Positions 42,943-54,032 of a DNA stretch of 64,000 bases are shown piece after piece. Within the stretch, counting starts at the first letter, position 1. Each line of letters opens with the position of its first letter. The translations under genes were made by a program, and so were the position numbers. Origin of the DNA: Bacteroidales bacterium (lineage in GTDB: Bacteria; Bacteroidota; Bacteroidia; Bacteroidales; Bacteroidaceae); the NCBI GenBank assembly GCA_015060865.1, contig SUXS01000003.1:1-64000 (forward strand). The letters run 5' to 3'. The notes below the pieces were generated by a model. That model was given only the letters and a program-made list of their open reading frames with translations. It did not search any database and was not told the DNA's origin.

Positions 42943-45042
42943 TTACGATATCGCGCTCCAGTTGACATTCGTCTTGCGCAGGCGCTCCAGCTGCTGCCAC
43001 ATCACCGCATTCTCGGGTCGCGAGCCATCGGGGTCCTCATCGGTGATGCGCTCGGCGATGCTGCGCACATGCCCCAGCAGTTGTCCGTCGCGGGCGATAT
43101 TGGCAATCTTCAGGTCGAAGGCGATGCCGCTCTGCTGTGTGCCCTCGAGGTCACCCGGGCCGCGCAGCTTGAGGTCGGCCTCGGCAATCTCGAATCCGTC
43201 GTTGGTGCGCACCATGATCTCAAGGCGTTTCTTGCTCTCCTCCGAGAGCTTCACCGAGGTCACCAGGATGCAGTACGACTGGTCGGCCCCGCGTCCCACG
43301 CGGCCACGTAGCTGGTGCAGTTGCGACAGGCCAAATCGCTCGGCATTCTCTATCACCATCACCGAGGCGTTGGGCACGTTCACGCCCACCTCTATCACCG
43401 TGGTGGCCACCATAATCTGTGTCTCTCGGCGGAGAAACCGCTGCATCTCGGCATCCTTCTCGGCAGGCTTCATCTTGCCGTGCACCATGCTCACCTGGCA
43501 GTGGGGAAAAGCCTCACACACCTGTGCATAGCCCTCCTCGAGGTTCTTGAGATCAATCTTCTCGCTCTCCTTGATGAGCGGGTACACCACGTACACCTGC
43601 CGTCCCTCGGCTATCTGCCCCGCCATGAACTGGTATAGCTGTGCCTGGCGGTTGCCATACTGGTGTATCGTCTGTATGGGCTTACGCCCGGGCGGCAATT
43701 CGTCGATGATGCTCACGTCGAGGTCGCCATAGAGCGTCATGGCCAGGGTGCGCGGTATGGGCGTGGCCGTCATCACCAACACATGCGGTGCATAGGCGTT
43801 CTTCGACCACAGCTTGGCCCGCTGCGCCACGCCAAAGCGGTGCTGTTCGTCGATGACCACAAAGCCCAGTGCCGAGAACTGCACCGTATCCTCGAGCACC
43901 GCATGGGTAGCCACCAGCATGTGTATGTCGCCTGTGAGCAAGCCCTCGAGCACCTCCTTGCGCCGCTTGCCCTTCACACTACCCGTGAGCAGGGCCACAC
44001 GCACGGGCAGCCCCTCGAGCATCGACGACAGCGTGGCATAGTGCTGCTCGGCCAGTATCTCCGTGGGCGCCATGATACAGGCCTGGTAGCCGTTGCCTAT
44101 GGCGATGAGCGATGTCATGAGCGCCACCAGTGTCTTGCCGCTGCCCACATCGCCCTGCAAGAGGCGGTTCATCTGTCGGCCACTGTTCATGTCGTGCCGC
44201 ATCTCGCGAATGACCCGCTTCTGCGCACCCGTCAGCTCGAAGGGGAGCTTCTTGGCATAGAACTCGTTGAACAGTTCGCCCACCTTGGTAAAGCACAGCC
44301 CGCGGTACTTGCGGCGGCGGTCCTTGCAGTAGCGCAGTATGCTGAGCTGCACGTAGAAGAGCTCCTCAAACTTGAGCCTGTACTGTGCCCGGCGCAGCTG
44401 CTCGGGCTCTTTGGGGAAGTGTATGGCATGCAGTGCCTCGGGTAGCGGCATCAGGTGATGCTCCTGCACGAACGATGCAGGCAAGGTCTCGGCTATGGGC
44501 ATTCGCTCGAGCAGGGCAAAGAGGTTGCCCACGATCTTCTGCATGGCATTGCTGTTGAGCCCGCTGCGCTTCATGCGCTCCGTGGTGTTGTAGTAGGGCT
44601 GCAGGCCCATCGAGGAAAGCGACAGCTCCGAGGCCTTGTCGATATCGGGGTGCGCCACGTTGATGCGGTCGCCAAACATCGTAGGCTTGCCGAATACGAT
44701 GTACTCCACCCCCACGGGGTAGCTCTTGGGGATAAACTTGGCACCATTAAACCACACCAGATCTATCACCCCCGTGCCGTCAGTGAAGTGCGCCACCAGC
44801 CTCATCTTGCGCCCCGTGCCCACGGTCTCGTAGCGCAGTATCTTGCCCTTGAACTGTATGTAGGGCATGTTGCCGTCTATCTCGTGGATGTAGTATAGTC
44901 GGCTGCGGTCTACATACTTGTAGGGGAAGTTATACAGCAGGTCGTGCATGGAGCCGATGCCCAGCTCCTTGGCCAGCAGGGCTGCCCGCTGTGGGCCAAC
45001 ACCCAGCAAGTACTGTATGTCGCGCGTCGTGAGGTCGTACAT
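42943..45042 (-). CDS. recG: ATP-dependent DNA helicase RecG
   Basis: This 699-residue helicase remodels stalled replication forks and branch-migrates Holliday junctions. The N-terminal wedge domain (LLYNFPYKYVDRSRLYYI...) binds the fork. The motor has Walker A in LQGDVGSGKT, the box VIDEQHRFG, TATPIPRTLAMT and the C-terminal QLRGRVGRGADQSYCIL. The ending GSRPENAVMWQQLERL is normal for the family. It stands alone on the minus strand, convergent with GH106 and divergent from the hydrolase gene at 45203. Confidence 0.95.
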   Translation of the reverse strand: MYDLTTRDIQYLLGVGPQRAALLAKELGIGSMHDLLYNFPYKYVDRSRLYYIHEIDGNMPYIQFKGKILRYETVGTGRKMRLVAHFTDGTGVIDLVWFNGAKFIPKSYPVGVEYIVFGKPTMFGDRINVAHPDIDKASELSLSSMGLQPYYNTTERMKRSGLNSNAMQKIVGNLFALLERMPIAETLPASFVQEHHLMPLPEALHAIHFPKEPEQLRRAQYRLKFEELFYVQLSILRYCKDRRRKYRGLCFTKVGELFNEFYAKKLPFELTGAQKRVIREMRHDMNSGRQMNRLLQGDVGSGKTLVALMTSLIAIGNGYQACIMAPTEILAEQHYATLSSMLEGLPVRVALLTGSVKGKRRKEVLEGLLTGDIHMLVATHAVLEDTVQFSALGFVVIDEQHRFGVAQRAKLWSKNAYAPHVLVMTATPIPRTLAMTLYGDLDVSIIDELPPGRKPIQTIHQYGNRQAQLYQFMAGQIAEGRQVYVVYPLIKESEKIDLKNLEEGYAQVCEAFPHCQVSMVHGKMKPAEKDAEMQRFLRRETQIMVATTVIEVGVNVPNASVMVIENAERFGLSQLHQLRGRVGRGADQSYCILVTSVKLSEESKKRLEIMVRTNDGFEIAEADLKLRGPGDLEGTQQSGIAFDLKIANIARDGQLLGHVRSIAERITDEDPDGSRPENAVMWQQLERLRKTNVNWSAIS

Positions 45043-45058
45043 AATGCGAAAAACGATA

Positions 45059-45089
45059 CAAAAATACTCTTTTTATCCATACAGCCCAA
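45059..45089 (-). promoter_or_regulatory. Candidate promoter of recG
   Basis: On the minus strand TTGG (45086-45089), 19 bp, TATTTTTG (45059-45066). The -7 box is good and the -33 box imperfect. Confidence 0.45.
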
Positions 45090-45152
45090 CTTCTATCCTA
45101 AAAAACTGGCATTATGTTTCGAACCGGAAGTTACGATTATAGCTATCGCTCT

Positions 45153-45183
45153 ATTGCCCAATTGTCCATTTTTCGTATCTTTG
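45153..45183 (+). promoter_or_regulatory. Promoter of the alpha/beta hydrolase gene
   Basis: ATTG (45153-45156), 19 bp, TATCTTTG (45176-45183), 19 bp before the ATG. Confidence 0.6.
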
Positions 45184-45202
45184 CGACATAACAGAGCATT
45201 AC

Positions 45203-46546
45203 ATGAGAAAAATCGGGATTATAGGCTATATCCTACTGAGCAGCTACTCTTATGCCATAGGACAGAAAATTTGTACCCTTGAGGTGCAGCAACACTTTAC
45301 ACGCCATCTACAAGGAGAAGACACACCCTACCCCACATCGTCGCGCATTAGGAAGGGGGCTGTCCAGGAGATTAGGGAGGAGATATGGCAAGCATGGTGC
45401 AATGCTGTAGAAACCATATCCGAAAACAGGTTGCCCGAGCTGCGTCCGCTGACCAACACCGACACCATATCATGGTCATTGCCCGAAACATTGGAGCCAC
45501 ATGCCACAATGCTCTACTATTACGGGACCAAAGGCGAAAAGCCCAACAGTGGTTGGCCACTATACCTCTATATACACGGTTCAGGACCCAAGAGTCATGA
45601 ATGGGCCACAGGATACGCGCTTTGCTCAAGATTCAATGATGCGCCATCACTGTATTTCATTCCCCAAATACCCAACGAGGGAAGTTACTACCGGTGGTGG
45701 CAGAAGGCCAAACTCTTTGCATGGGAACACCTACTACGCCAGGCGCTGACCCATAAGGAAATTGATGAAAACCGAATATACCTCTTCGGCATATCAGAGG
45801 GAGGATACGGTAGCCAGCGACTCGCCTCGTACTATGCCGATTACTGGGCTGCAGCCGGGCCTATGGCCGGAGGAGAGATACCTTTCGACGCACCCGCTGA
45901 GAACTGCGGACACATAGCTTTTTCCCTACAGACGGGAGCCAATGACTTCATGTTTGCCCGAGATCTGCTTACCGCACGAACACACGAACTCTTTGATAGC
46001 CTACAGGCTCATCACCCAACAGAATACAGGCACCGAATAGAGCTTATACCAGGCCGCGGCCACGGCATTGACTACAACCATACTACCCCTTGGCTAAGCC
46101 AGTTTACCAGAAAACTGCATCCTACCCATTTCATATGGGAAGACTATCCGATGGACGGAGTGTATCGCAAAGGATTCTACAATCTACAGATACACGAGCG
46201 TGATACCACCGAGGGCAACCAACGTACTCGCTATGAAATGACTATTGAGAAGAATACCATACACCTCACCGTGGAGCGCGTGACGTATGAGGTCACGGAA
46301 CGTGAGCCTAAATGGAACATCCCCATCAAACACGATAAGCACTATGTGCCCGCTACAGAGGGACGACTGACCTTATACCTGTCTGAGGAGATGGTAGACC
46401 TTGACAAGAAAGTAAAACTGACAATCAACGGCAAAGAGGTATTCAATGGCAAGGCAAAGCACGACATGAAACACCTAATCAATAGTTGTACCTGCTTCTT
46501 CGACCCTCAAAGGCTATACACAACCGGGATTGAGGTGGAGCTATAG
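45203..46546 (+). CDS. Exported alpha/beta hydrolase, esterase-like
   Basis: This 447-residue protein has an N-terminal signal (MRKIGIIGYILLSSYSYAIGQ) and an alpha/beta hydrolase domain. The oxyanion region reads YLYIHGSGPKSHEW. The nucleophile elbow is GISEGGYGSQR, with Ser in the GxSxG pattern, and the catalytic His lies in PGRGHGID. The C-terminal 130 residues form an additional beta-rich domain (YEMTIEKNTIHLTVERVTYEV). It resembles prolyl-oligopeptidase-like and esterase D-like enzymes of Bacteroidetes. The substrate is unknown; acyl esters on plant polysaccharides are a guess from the nearby pectin cluster. It is a single gene with its own promoter. Confidence 0.78.
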   Translation: MRKIGIIGYILLSSYSYAIGQKICTLEVQQHFTRHLQGEDTPYPTSSRIRKGAVQEIREEIWQAWCNAVETISENRLPELRPLTNTDTISWSLPETLEPHATMLYYYGTKGEKPNSGWPLYLYIHGSGPKSHEWATGYALCSRFNDAPSLYFIPQIPNEGSYYRWWQKAKLFAWEHLLRQALTHKEIDENRIYLFGISEGGYGSQRLASYYADYWAAAGPMAGGEIPFDAPAENCGHIAFSLQTGANDFMFARDLLTARTHELFDSLQAHHPTEYRHRIELIPGRGHGIDYNHTTPWLSQFTRKLHPTHFIWEDYPMDGVYRKGFYNLQIHERDTTEGNQRTRYEMTIEKNTIHLTVERVTYEVTEREPKWNIPIKHDKHYVPATEGRLTLYLSEEMVDLDKKVKLTINGKEVFNGKAKHDMKHLINSCTCFFDPQRLYTTGIEVEL

Positions 46547-46559
46547 AAAAGGCACTGCT

Positions 46560-47336
46560 CTACTTTAACTTGAAATAGTAGGTAATGGTACCCGACTGGT
46601 TGTCTACCGCATTGATTTGATTGAACCGAGCCCGTTTGGCGGCATCCTCAGCAGCCTCGCGTAACTCAGGATTTACGGTATTGGTACGTCGGTTAATACT
46701 GGTAGCGATGACCTGCCCCTCAGGATTTACAATGATATTCACTACTACACGCCCCTCATCCTGTACGGTGTTGACAGGTATGGGAAGGCCATTGCCTGAG
46801 ATACTACGTCCATTAAGGTCAAACGTACCTTGCACACCTATCCCAACGGCCTTGTCTGCTGCAGCCACCCCAGTTTCTACACCTTGGGTTCCCTCTTCGG
46901 CCTGTTCTTCGGCCTCTCCTTTGCTACCCATCTCGAAGCCCTTACCAAAGGCACTGGCCATCTGCTGGGCTGCACGCTCGGCAGCCAGGCGCTCATCCTC
47001 GGCACGCTTCTGCGCCTCTATCTCTTCAGGAGTAGGCACATCTATGGTAGGCTCATCAGGCTGGGTTATCAGCGGCTCTTCCACCTGAGGTTTCGGCTGA
47101 GTCTGTGGAGCATTCTCAATATTGGGCACATCACTCTTGACTGACGACACCTCGGTAAACTGATACGACTCGGTGTGGCCTTGCGCCAACTCAGCCGTAC
47201 CTAGCATCACGGGAATACCACTCTCGGCCTCCTGCAGGGGAGTACGCATGGCGAGCAGCATAAGCAATGCCACTACAGCCGCATGCACTACGAGCGTTAC
47301 GACCACACCCTGTATCTGACTCTTAGTGACTTTCAA
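46560..47336 (-). CDS. TonB-like energy transducer
   Basis: This 258-residue protein has one N-terminal membrane helix (GVVVTLVVHAAVVALLMLLAM) and a periplasmic Pro/Glu-rich spacer with a coiled-coil segment (EEIEAQKRAEDERLAAERAAQQ). Its C-terminal domain is like that of TonB or TolA (VVVNIIVNPEGQVIATSINRRTNTVNPELREAAEDAAKRARFN). It follows exbD by 2 bp, so the three proteins form a proton-driven complex that powers outer-membrane transport. The order pdxJ, exbB, exbD, tonB occurs in other Bacteroidales. Confidence 0.87.
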   Translation of the reverse strand: MKVTKSQIQGVVVTLVVHAAVVALLMLLAMRTPLQEAESGIPVMLGTAELAQGHTESYQFTEVSSVKSDVPNIENAPQTQPKPQVEEPLITQPDEPTIDVPTPEEIEAQKRAEDERLAAERAAQQMASAFGKGFEMGSKGEAEEQAEEGTQGVETGVAAADKAVGIGVQGTFDLNGRSISGNGLPIPVNTVQDEGRVVVNIIVNPEGQVIATSINRRTNTVNPELREAAEDAAKRARFNQINAVDNQSGTITYYFKLK

Positions 47337-47338
47337 GG

Positions 47339-47758
47339 TTACTTCTTTTTATCGGGTTTACGGGTTGCCAGCACCATCTTGAACTGGTTTTCGTTGGCAA
47401 TATTCAAAACGCCTACTATCTCGCGGTAGGGTACGCGCTCATCGGCATAGAGCGCCACATACATCTCGGGCTCTTTGGCTGCACACTCCTGCAAGAAGGT
47501 AGCCAACTCATCCAAGGCTATGGGCATCTCATCCTCATTGCCAAAGGCAGTATAGTAGTTGAGGTCCTTATCAATGATTACTCTGGTCAACGGCTTGGCC
47601 GAAGTCTGCTGCTTACCCTGCGGAAGCAGTACCTTGATGGCATTGGGGGTCACCATGGTGGAGGTAATCATAAAGAATATCAGCAAGAGGAAGATGATGT
47701 CGGTCATCGAAGCCATACTGAATGAGGGTGATATCTTGTTTCTTCGTTTTAGGCTCAC
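47339..47758 (-). CDS. exbD: ExbD/TolR family protein
   Basis: This 139-residue protein has one membrane helix (MTDIIFLLLIFFMITSTM) that contains the conserved Asp of the ExbD/TolR proton path. A periplasmic domain ends in YREIVGVLNIANENQFKMVLATRKP. With ExbB it forms the ion-driven stator-like motor that drives the TonB protein encoded just downstream. The N-terminal cytoplasmic RRNKISPSFSMASM is typical of Bacteroidetes ExbD. Confidence 0.9.
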   Translation of the reverse strand: MSLKRRNKISPSFSMASMTDIIFLLLIFFMITSTMVTPNAIKVLLPQGKQQTSAKPLTRVIIDKDLNYYTAFGNEDEMPIALDELATFLQECAAKEPEMYVALYADERVPYREIVGVLNIANENQFKMVLATRKPDKKK

Positions 47759-47767
47759 GGGGATATG

Positions 47768-47802
47768 AATTGAAAAATGAAAATTGAGAATTGAGAATTG
47801 GA
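47768..47802. repeat. Heptamer repeats between exbD and exbB
   Basis: Five 7-bp units (AATTGAA, AAATGAA, AATTGAG, AATTGAG, AATTGGA) fill the 99-bp spacer between two genes that are usually tightly linked, so the spacer has probably grown by repeat insertion. Confidence 0.7.
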
Positions 47803-47857
47803 AGTTAAAACTTGTATTGGAAATGATTCGCTTGTTTTAATTCTTCATTCTTTGTCT

Positions 47858-48553
47858 TTAATTCTTCAGGTCCATGAATGCCAAGGTCTGTGCTTCCAGA
47901 GTATTGGTCACATCATCGACTCTTGACACAAGGTAGTTGTAGGCAAACATGGCAATGATACCCACGACAAGACCACCCACAGTAGTAATCATAGCCTCGT
48001 AGATGCCGCTCGAAAGGAGGGTGATATCGATGTTGTTACCCGCATTGGCCATCTCCCAAAAGGCCTTCACCATACCGAGCACCGTACCCAAGAAACCAAT
48101 CATGGGCGCACCCGAAGAGATGGTGGCCATCACAGAAAGGCCCTTCTCAAGCTTGGCAACCTCAAGGTTACCCGCATTCTCCAAAGCCGCTTGAACCTCA
48201 GTAGCGGGACGCTCAATACGCTCAAGCCCTTTCTCTATCATGTTGGACACAGGGCTATTTGTCACGCGACAATAATTAATGGCCGACTTCAGTTCACCGG
48301 TCTTCACATAGTCACGTATGCGCTCCATAAACACAGGATCCACCTTTGAAGACTTGCGGATGACTATCAAACGCTCTACAAAAATATAGATACACAAAAC
48401 CGACAACAGGGCTAAGATAATCATTATCCAGCCGCCCTTGACGGCCATATCCCATAGATTCATCTCATTGGCTACCTCTACCACTTCAGTGAGGACTGGG
48501 TTCTCGGCCACTTCAGTAACGGCCTGCTCTACTTGTGCTTGCAATAATAACAT
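47858..48553 (-). CDS. exbB: MotA/TolQ/ExbB proton channel family protein
   Basis: This 231-residue protein has three membrane helices (about 33-55, 140-165 and 180-205). The conserved TolQ/ExbB blocks are LEKGLSVMATISSGAPMIGFLGTVLGMVKAF and the last helix AMITTVGGLVVGIIAMFAYNYL. It makes the proton channel with ExbD. It starts 71 bp after pdxJ and precedes exbD by 99 bp. Confidence 0.92.
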   Translation of the reverse strand: MLLLQAQVEQAVTEVAENPVLTEVVEVANEMNLWDMAVKGGWIMIILALLSVLCIYIFVERLIVIRKSSKVDPVFMERIRDYVKTGELKSAINYCRVTNSPVSNMIEKGLERIERPATEVQAALENAGNLEVAKLEKGLSVMATISSGAPMIGFLGTVLGMVKAFWEMANAGNNIDITLLSSGIYEAMITTVGGLVVGIIAMFAYNYLVSRVDDVTNTLEAQTLAFMDLKN

Positions 48554-48624
48554 TGTAATGATTTATGATTTGTTTTTTATATTATCCAAACTATTTATCT
48601 CCAAACTGTTGCTCATCGTTCAGA

Positions 48625-49344
48625 TCATTTCACCACCAGACATTCCTTATATCTGCGTATCGTCTCTTCCAGTCCGAGATACAGGGCATCACAGATGAGA
48701 GCATGCCCGATAGAGACCTCGTCGAGATGCGGAATCCGCTCAGCAAAAAAGGCGAGATTCTCCAAGCTGAGGTCATGACCCGCATTAAGCCCCAAACCCA
48801 GATGGTTGGCCGTTTCCGCAGCTACGATATAGGGAGCAATGGCTTTTTCGCGGTCAACCTTATAGCCCGATGCATACGGCTCGGTATACAACTCCACTCT
48901 ATCAGTACCAGCCTTGGCAGCATACTCCACCATCACCGCATCGGGATCCACAAAGACTGAAGTACGCACCCCTGCTTCACGAAATACACCGATGACTTCA
49001 TTCAAAAATTCAAAATTGGTTACCGTATCCCAACCATGATTCGAGGTTATCTGATCGGGAGCGTCAGGCACCAAAGTTACCTGAGTAGGTTTCACCTGAA
49101 GCACCAGGTCAATAAACGGACGACTTGGATAGCCCTCAATATTGAACTCCGTGCGTAATAGGGGACGCAGTGCAATCACGTCGGCACGACGAATATGCCG
49201 TTCATCGGGACGTGGATGTACGGTGATGCCCTCACCACCCATCATTTCACAGTCCAAAGCAAACTTGCACACATCTGGATTGTTACCTCCACGTGCGTTA
49301 CGCAGAGTAGCAACCTTGTTTATATTTACACTCAGTTTCGTCAT
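48625..49344 (-). CDS. pdxJ: Pyridoxine 5'-phosphate synthase
   Basis: This 239-residue TIM-barrel enzyme joins 3-amino-2-oxopropyl phosphate and deoxyxylulose phosphate in vitamin B6 synthesis. The start [28 protein letters not shown], the block [13 protein letters not shown], the segment [16 protein letters not shown] and GLNAGHDL are all characteristic. The active-site Glu lies in the EGYPSRP region. It is the first gene of the minus-strand group with exbB, exbD and tonB, and diverges from nadK. Confidence 0.95.
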   Translation of the reverse strand: MTKLSVNINKVATLRNARGGNNPDVCKFALDCEMMGGEGITVHPRPDERHIRRADVIALRPLLRTEFNIEGYPSRPFIDLVLQVKPTQVTLVPDAPDQITSNHGWDTVTNFEFLNEVIGVFREAGVRTSVFVDPDAVMVEYAAKAGTDRVELYTEPYASGYKVDREKAIAPYIVAAETANHLGLGLNAGHDLSLENLAFFAERIPHLDEVSIGHALICDALYLGLEETIRRYKECLVVK

Positions 49345-49362
49345 AAAATCCGAAAAAAGTAT

Positions 49363-49370
49363 TACCTTTG
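49363..49370 (+). promoter_or_regulatory. Candidate -7 box for nadK
   Basis: TACCTTTG lies 124 bp before the nadK start. TTCG at 49337-49340 is 22 bp upstream, an imperfect -33 box. Confidence 0.45.
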
Positions 49371-49494
49371 CTTTGAATTAGCTTTTTTTGATACAAATCG
49401 GCCACAAAGTTAATAAGTTAAATTGACAATAGAAAACCGTCAACCATTTTTTAGCAATTACAATCCTAAAAACCACATAAAACAAAATCTCACC

Positions 49495-50367
49495 ATGCGA
49501 TTTGCCTTATTTGGAAACACTCATGAGACTGGCAAGTCAGCTCACGCCGAAGAGTTGCTACGAATCCTCTCCTCCTACGATGACGAGGTGTACGTGGATG
49601 CAGATTTTAATCGCTTCCTCTGCGAGAAGCAACCCTTTGCCCTTGAGCCATCTGGTCTCATCAGCGATCTAACCCTACAGGGTATCGACATGGCCATTAG
49701 CTTGGGGGGTGACGGCACTTTCCTTAAAGCCGCCCGCTGTATAGGTGCTACCGGGATTCCTATCGTAGGCATCAACACTGGGCGTTTGGGGTTCCTTGCC
49801 GACGTTTCAGCCGATGAAATGGAGCATTTTTTCAACCTCCTCCATCAAGGTCGTTACACCTTGCGCGAGCGAAGTCTGCTATGCCTGACCAGCAGCGATG
49901 CTCCTACGCTTCCTATCTATGCGCTCAATGAAATTGCTGTATCCAAGCACGACAGCTCGTCCATGCTGGCCATCCACACCACAGTAGATGGTGAGCGACT
50001 CACCACTTACATGGCCGATGGACTCCTCATAGCCACCCCAACAGGTTCTACGGCCTATTCACTTAGTGCTGGAGGTCCTATAATCTACCCTCAGTCTGAT
50101 GTATTCGTGCTAACTGCCGTATCTCCACACAGCCTCAACGTACGCCCCATCGTCATCTCCGATGACAAACGCATCGAGCTCCACATCGAGAGCCGAAGTG
50201 GCAGCTATCTCGTTGCAGCCGACGGCATCAGCCATAGCTTGCCCTCATCTACCGCCCTCACCATACAGAAGGCAACGCATAGCATCCGCGTAGTCAAACA
50301 AGAGGGAAGTACCTTCTTCCAGACCCTACAGAAAAAGATGCTTTGGGGCACCGACCCAAGAGAATAG
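49495..50367 (+). CDS. nadK: NAD kinase
   Basis: This 290-residue enzyme phosphorylates NAD to NADP. The GGDGT motif (71-75) binds the phosphate donor, NTGRLGFLA follows, and NE (in YALNEIAVS) and the Gly-rich DGLLIATPTGSTAYSLSAGGPI form the NAD site. The frame is open from 49423. The start at 49495 (MRFALFGNT) is that of the family. It is divergent from pdxJ. With NadB (32825) it covers two steps of NAD(P) metabolism. Confidence 0.94.
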   Translation: MRFALFGNTHETGKSAHAEELLRILSSYDDEVYVDADFNRFLCEKQPFALEPSGLISDLTLQGIDMAISLGGDGTFLKAARCIGATGIPIVGINTGRLGFLADVSADEMEHFFNLLHQGRYTLRERSLLCLTSSDAPTLPIYALNEIAVSKHDSSSMLAIHTTVDGERLTTYMADGLLIATPTGSTAYSLSAGGPIIYPQSDVFVLTAVSPHSLNVRPIVISDDKRIELHIESRSGSYLVAADGISHSLPSSTALTIQKATHSIRVVKQEGSTFFQTLQKKMLWGTDPRE

Positions 50368-50386
50368 ATAACCAATGAGAAGACCG

Positions 50387-50466
50387 ATAAGTTCGCAACA
50401 AACCTACGAGGCTGTTAGTACATGAAAAACACTATGGGTCATCAATGGAGCGTTGCGAACTCTTAT
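50387..50466 (+). repeat. Inverted repeat in the ABC-F leader
   Basis: AGTTCGCAAC (50390-50399) and GTTGCGAACT (50452-50461) are perfect 10-bp arms 52 nt apart, flanked by ATA and TTAT. They lie between nadK and the ABC-F gene and could form a leader-RNA stem. Confidence 0.6.
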
Positions 50467-50519
50467 AGAACTATCAGACACCATATAATCATTCACCTTA
50501 TTAACATCATCTTTATCCA

Positions 50520-52160
<1,641 letters not shown>

Positions 52161-52190
52161 GCGGCACACGCCTTGTTCTTCTAAACACAC

Positions 52191-52229
52191 ACGTGGCAGC
52201 GTACCTCACGGTGCACTGCCACGTTTCAT
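52191..52229 (+). terminator. Terminator after the ABC-F gene
   Basis: A perfect 9-bp stem, ACGTGGCAG (52191-52199) with CTGCCACGT (52216-52224), is followed by TTCATT. The loop itself can pair partly. Confidence 0.7.
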
Positions 52230-52343
52230 TAGTCAAAAGTTTAGGTTCTGATAATAATCAACAAGCGTTCTTTATATAACTATTAGGTTTAGGATAGGTT
52301 ATCCAAACAATCTTCTTCCTTCGAAAAGCCAACGCCATGATTC

Positions 52344-54005
52344 TCAGACATCCCGCTGGCCTCTTTGGCGAATCTCATAATGTTTCACTTTGCCACTGAT
52401 TGTCTTGGGCAGTTCATCCACAAACTCCACCACACGCGGATACTTATAGGGAGCTGTCGCCTCCTTCACATGCATCTGTATCTCCCTCACCAACGCCTCA
52501 CAGGCTTTGTCACGATAGGTATCAGTAAGCACGATAGTCGCCTTCACCACCTGTCCACGTATCTCATCGGGCACACCGGTGATGGCACATTCCAACACCG
52601 CCGGGTGCTTCATCAGCGCACTCTCCACTTCAAATGGGCCAATGCGATAGCCTGACGACTTGATTACATCGTCCGTACGCCCCACAAACCAAAAATAGCC
52701 ATCCTTATCCCGATAGGCAATATCGCCCGTATGGTACCATCCGTCACGATTCACCGATGTCATGAGAGCCTCATCGCGATAATATTCCTTGAAGAGCCCT
52801 AACGGCTTGCCTTCTGCAGTGCGGATTACAATCTCTCCCTCTTCATTATCACCGAGCAGGTTGCCTTCACCATCCATAATCTCTACATGATACTGGGGGC
52901 CACGCCTACCCATCGATCCTGGCTTGGCCTCACACCAAGGATAGGTACCTACAGACAGCGTCGTTTCCGTCTGCCCATATCCCTCCATCAAGTGTATTCC
53001 CGTAAGGCGATGCCACTCGTCAAACACATTGGGATTGAGTGCCTCTCCTGCTACTGTACAATAACGTAAGCTGCTGATATCATAGCTAGAGACATCCTCT
53101 TTGATTAGAAAACGGAACACCGTAGGCGGTGCGCAAAAGGAGGTGATGCGATACTTCTCTATGATACGCAAGATGTCGGCCGGAGGGAACCGCCCTTCAT
53201 AGTCATACACGAATACCGTGGCACCCGCTATCCACTGCCCATACAGCTTGCCCCAAGCGGCCTTGCCCCATCCCGTATCGCTCAGCGTAAGATGCAATGA
53301 GTCTTCGCCCAAGTTGTGCCAATAGCATCCCGTAACAATATGCCCAAGCGGATAGGTGAAGTCATGACACACCATCTTAGGCTCACCCGTGGTGCCCGAG
53401 GTAAAATACATCAGCATGGTATCACTGCACTCATTACGTTCAGGACATTTAAAGGGGACTGCATGAGCTATTCCTTGGTGGAAGTCATCCCAGCCTTTCG
53501 GAACGATTTCCCCGATAGAAACGAGATTTTTTAGTGTCGGGCAATGACTACGCACAGCCTCTATGTTAGCAATAATGTCTTGATCACCACAGGCCACAAT
53601 GGCCTTGATGCCTGCTGCATGGCAACGGTACTCGATATCGTGGCTACGCAACAAATGAGTGGCAGGTACCACTATAGCCCCCAACTTATGGAGGGCCAGC
53701 ATACAGAACCACCATTCGTAGCGTCGTTTGAGAACAAGCATTACCACATCACCCCGCCCGATGCCAAGGCTCTGGAAGTAAGAGGCTGTATGGTCAGAGT
53801 ACACCTTAAGGTCGCGGAAGGTGAACAGACGTTCCTTGCCGTCTTCGTTGGTCCAGAGCAAGGCGCTCTTCATAGGATTCTCCTCAGCCCATGCATCCAC
53901 TACATCATAGGCAAAATTGAAATGCGCAGGCACACATACCTGGTAATGCTCCATGAAATCCTCATAGGAGGAGAAATCACACTGTTTAAGAAATCGTTCC
54001 AACAT
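52344..54005 (-). CDS. Acyl-CoA synthetase (AMP-forming)
   Basis: This 553-residue ANL-superfamily enzyme activates a carboxylic acid with ATP and joins it to CoA. The P-loop-like YFTSGTTGEPKM, EGYGQTETTLSVG, the hinge YRDKDGYFWFVGRTDDVIKSSGYRIGPFEVE, and the catalytic Lys in PKTISGKVKHYEIR are visible. The sequence resembles medium-chain acyl-CoA or acetyl-CoA-like synthetases; chain length cannot be read. The frame runs to 54101, but MLERFLKQCDF at 54005 fits better, and TATCTTTG lies 20-27 bp upstream. A nearby acyl-CoA dehydrogenase and EtfAB suggest a linked fatty or aromatic acid pathway. Confidence 0.85.
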   Translation of the reverse strand: MLERFLKQCDFSSYEDFMEHYQVCVPAHFNFAYDVVDAWAEENPMKSALLWTNEDGKERLFTFRDLKVYSDHTASYFQSLGIGRGDVVMLVLKRRYEWWFCMLALHKLGAIVVPATHLLRSHDIEYRCHAAGIKAIVACGDQDIIANIEAVRSHCPTLKNLVSIGEIVPKGWDDFHQGIAHAVPFKCPERNECSDTMLMYFTSGTTGEPKMVCHDFTYPLGHIVTGCYWHNLGEDSLHLTLSDTGWGKAAWGKLYGQWIAGATVFVYDYEGRFPPADILRIIEKYRITSFCAPPTVFRFLIKEDVSSYDISSLRYCTVAGEALNPNVFDEWHRLTGIHLMEGYGQTETTLSVGTYPWCEAKPGSMGRRGPQYHVEIMDGEGNLLGDNEEGEIVIRTAEGKPLGLFKEYYRDEALMTSVNRDGWYHTGDIAYRDKDGYFWFVGRTDDVIKSSGYRIGPFEVESALMKHPAVLECAITGVPDEIRGQVVKATIVLTDTYRDKACEALVREIQMHVKEATAPYKYPRVVEFVDELPKTISGKVKHYEIRQRGQRDV

Positions 54006-54024
54006 ATCACTTTTTTTTCGACAG

Positions 54025-54032
54025 CAAAGATA
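54025..54032 (-). promoter_or_regulatory. Candidate -7 box for acyl-CoA synthetase
   Basis: Minus-strand TATCTTTG 20 bp before the chosen ATG at 54005. No clear -33 box. Confidence 0.5.
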
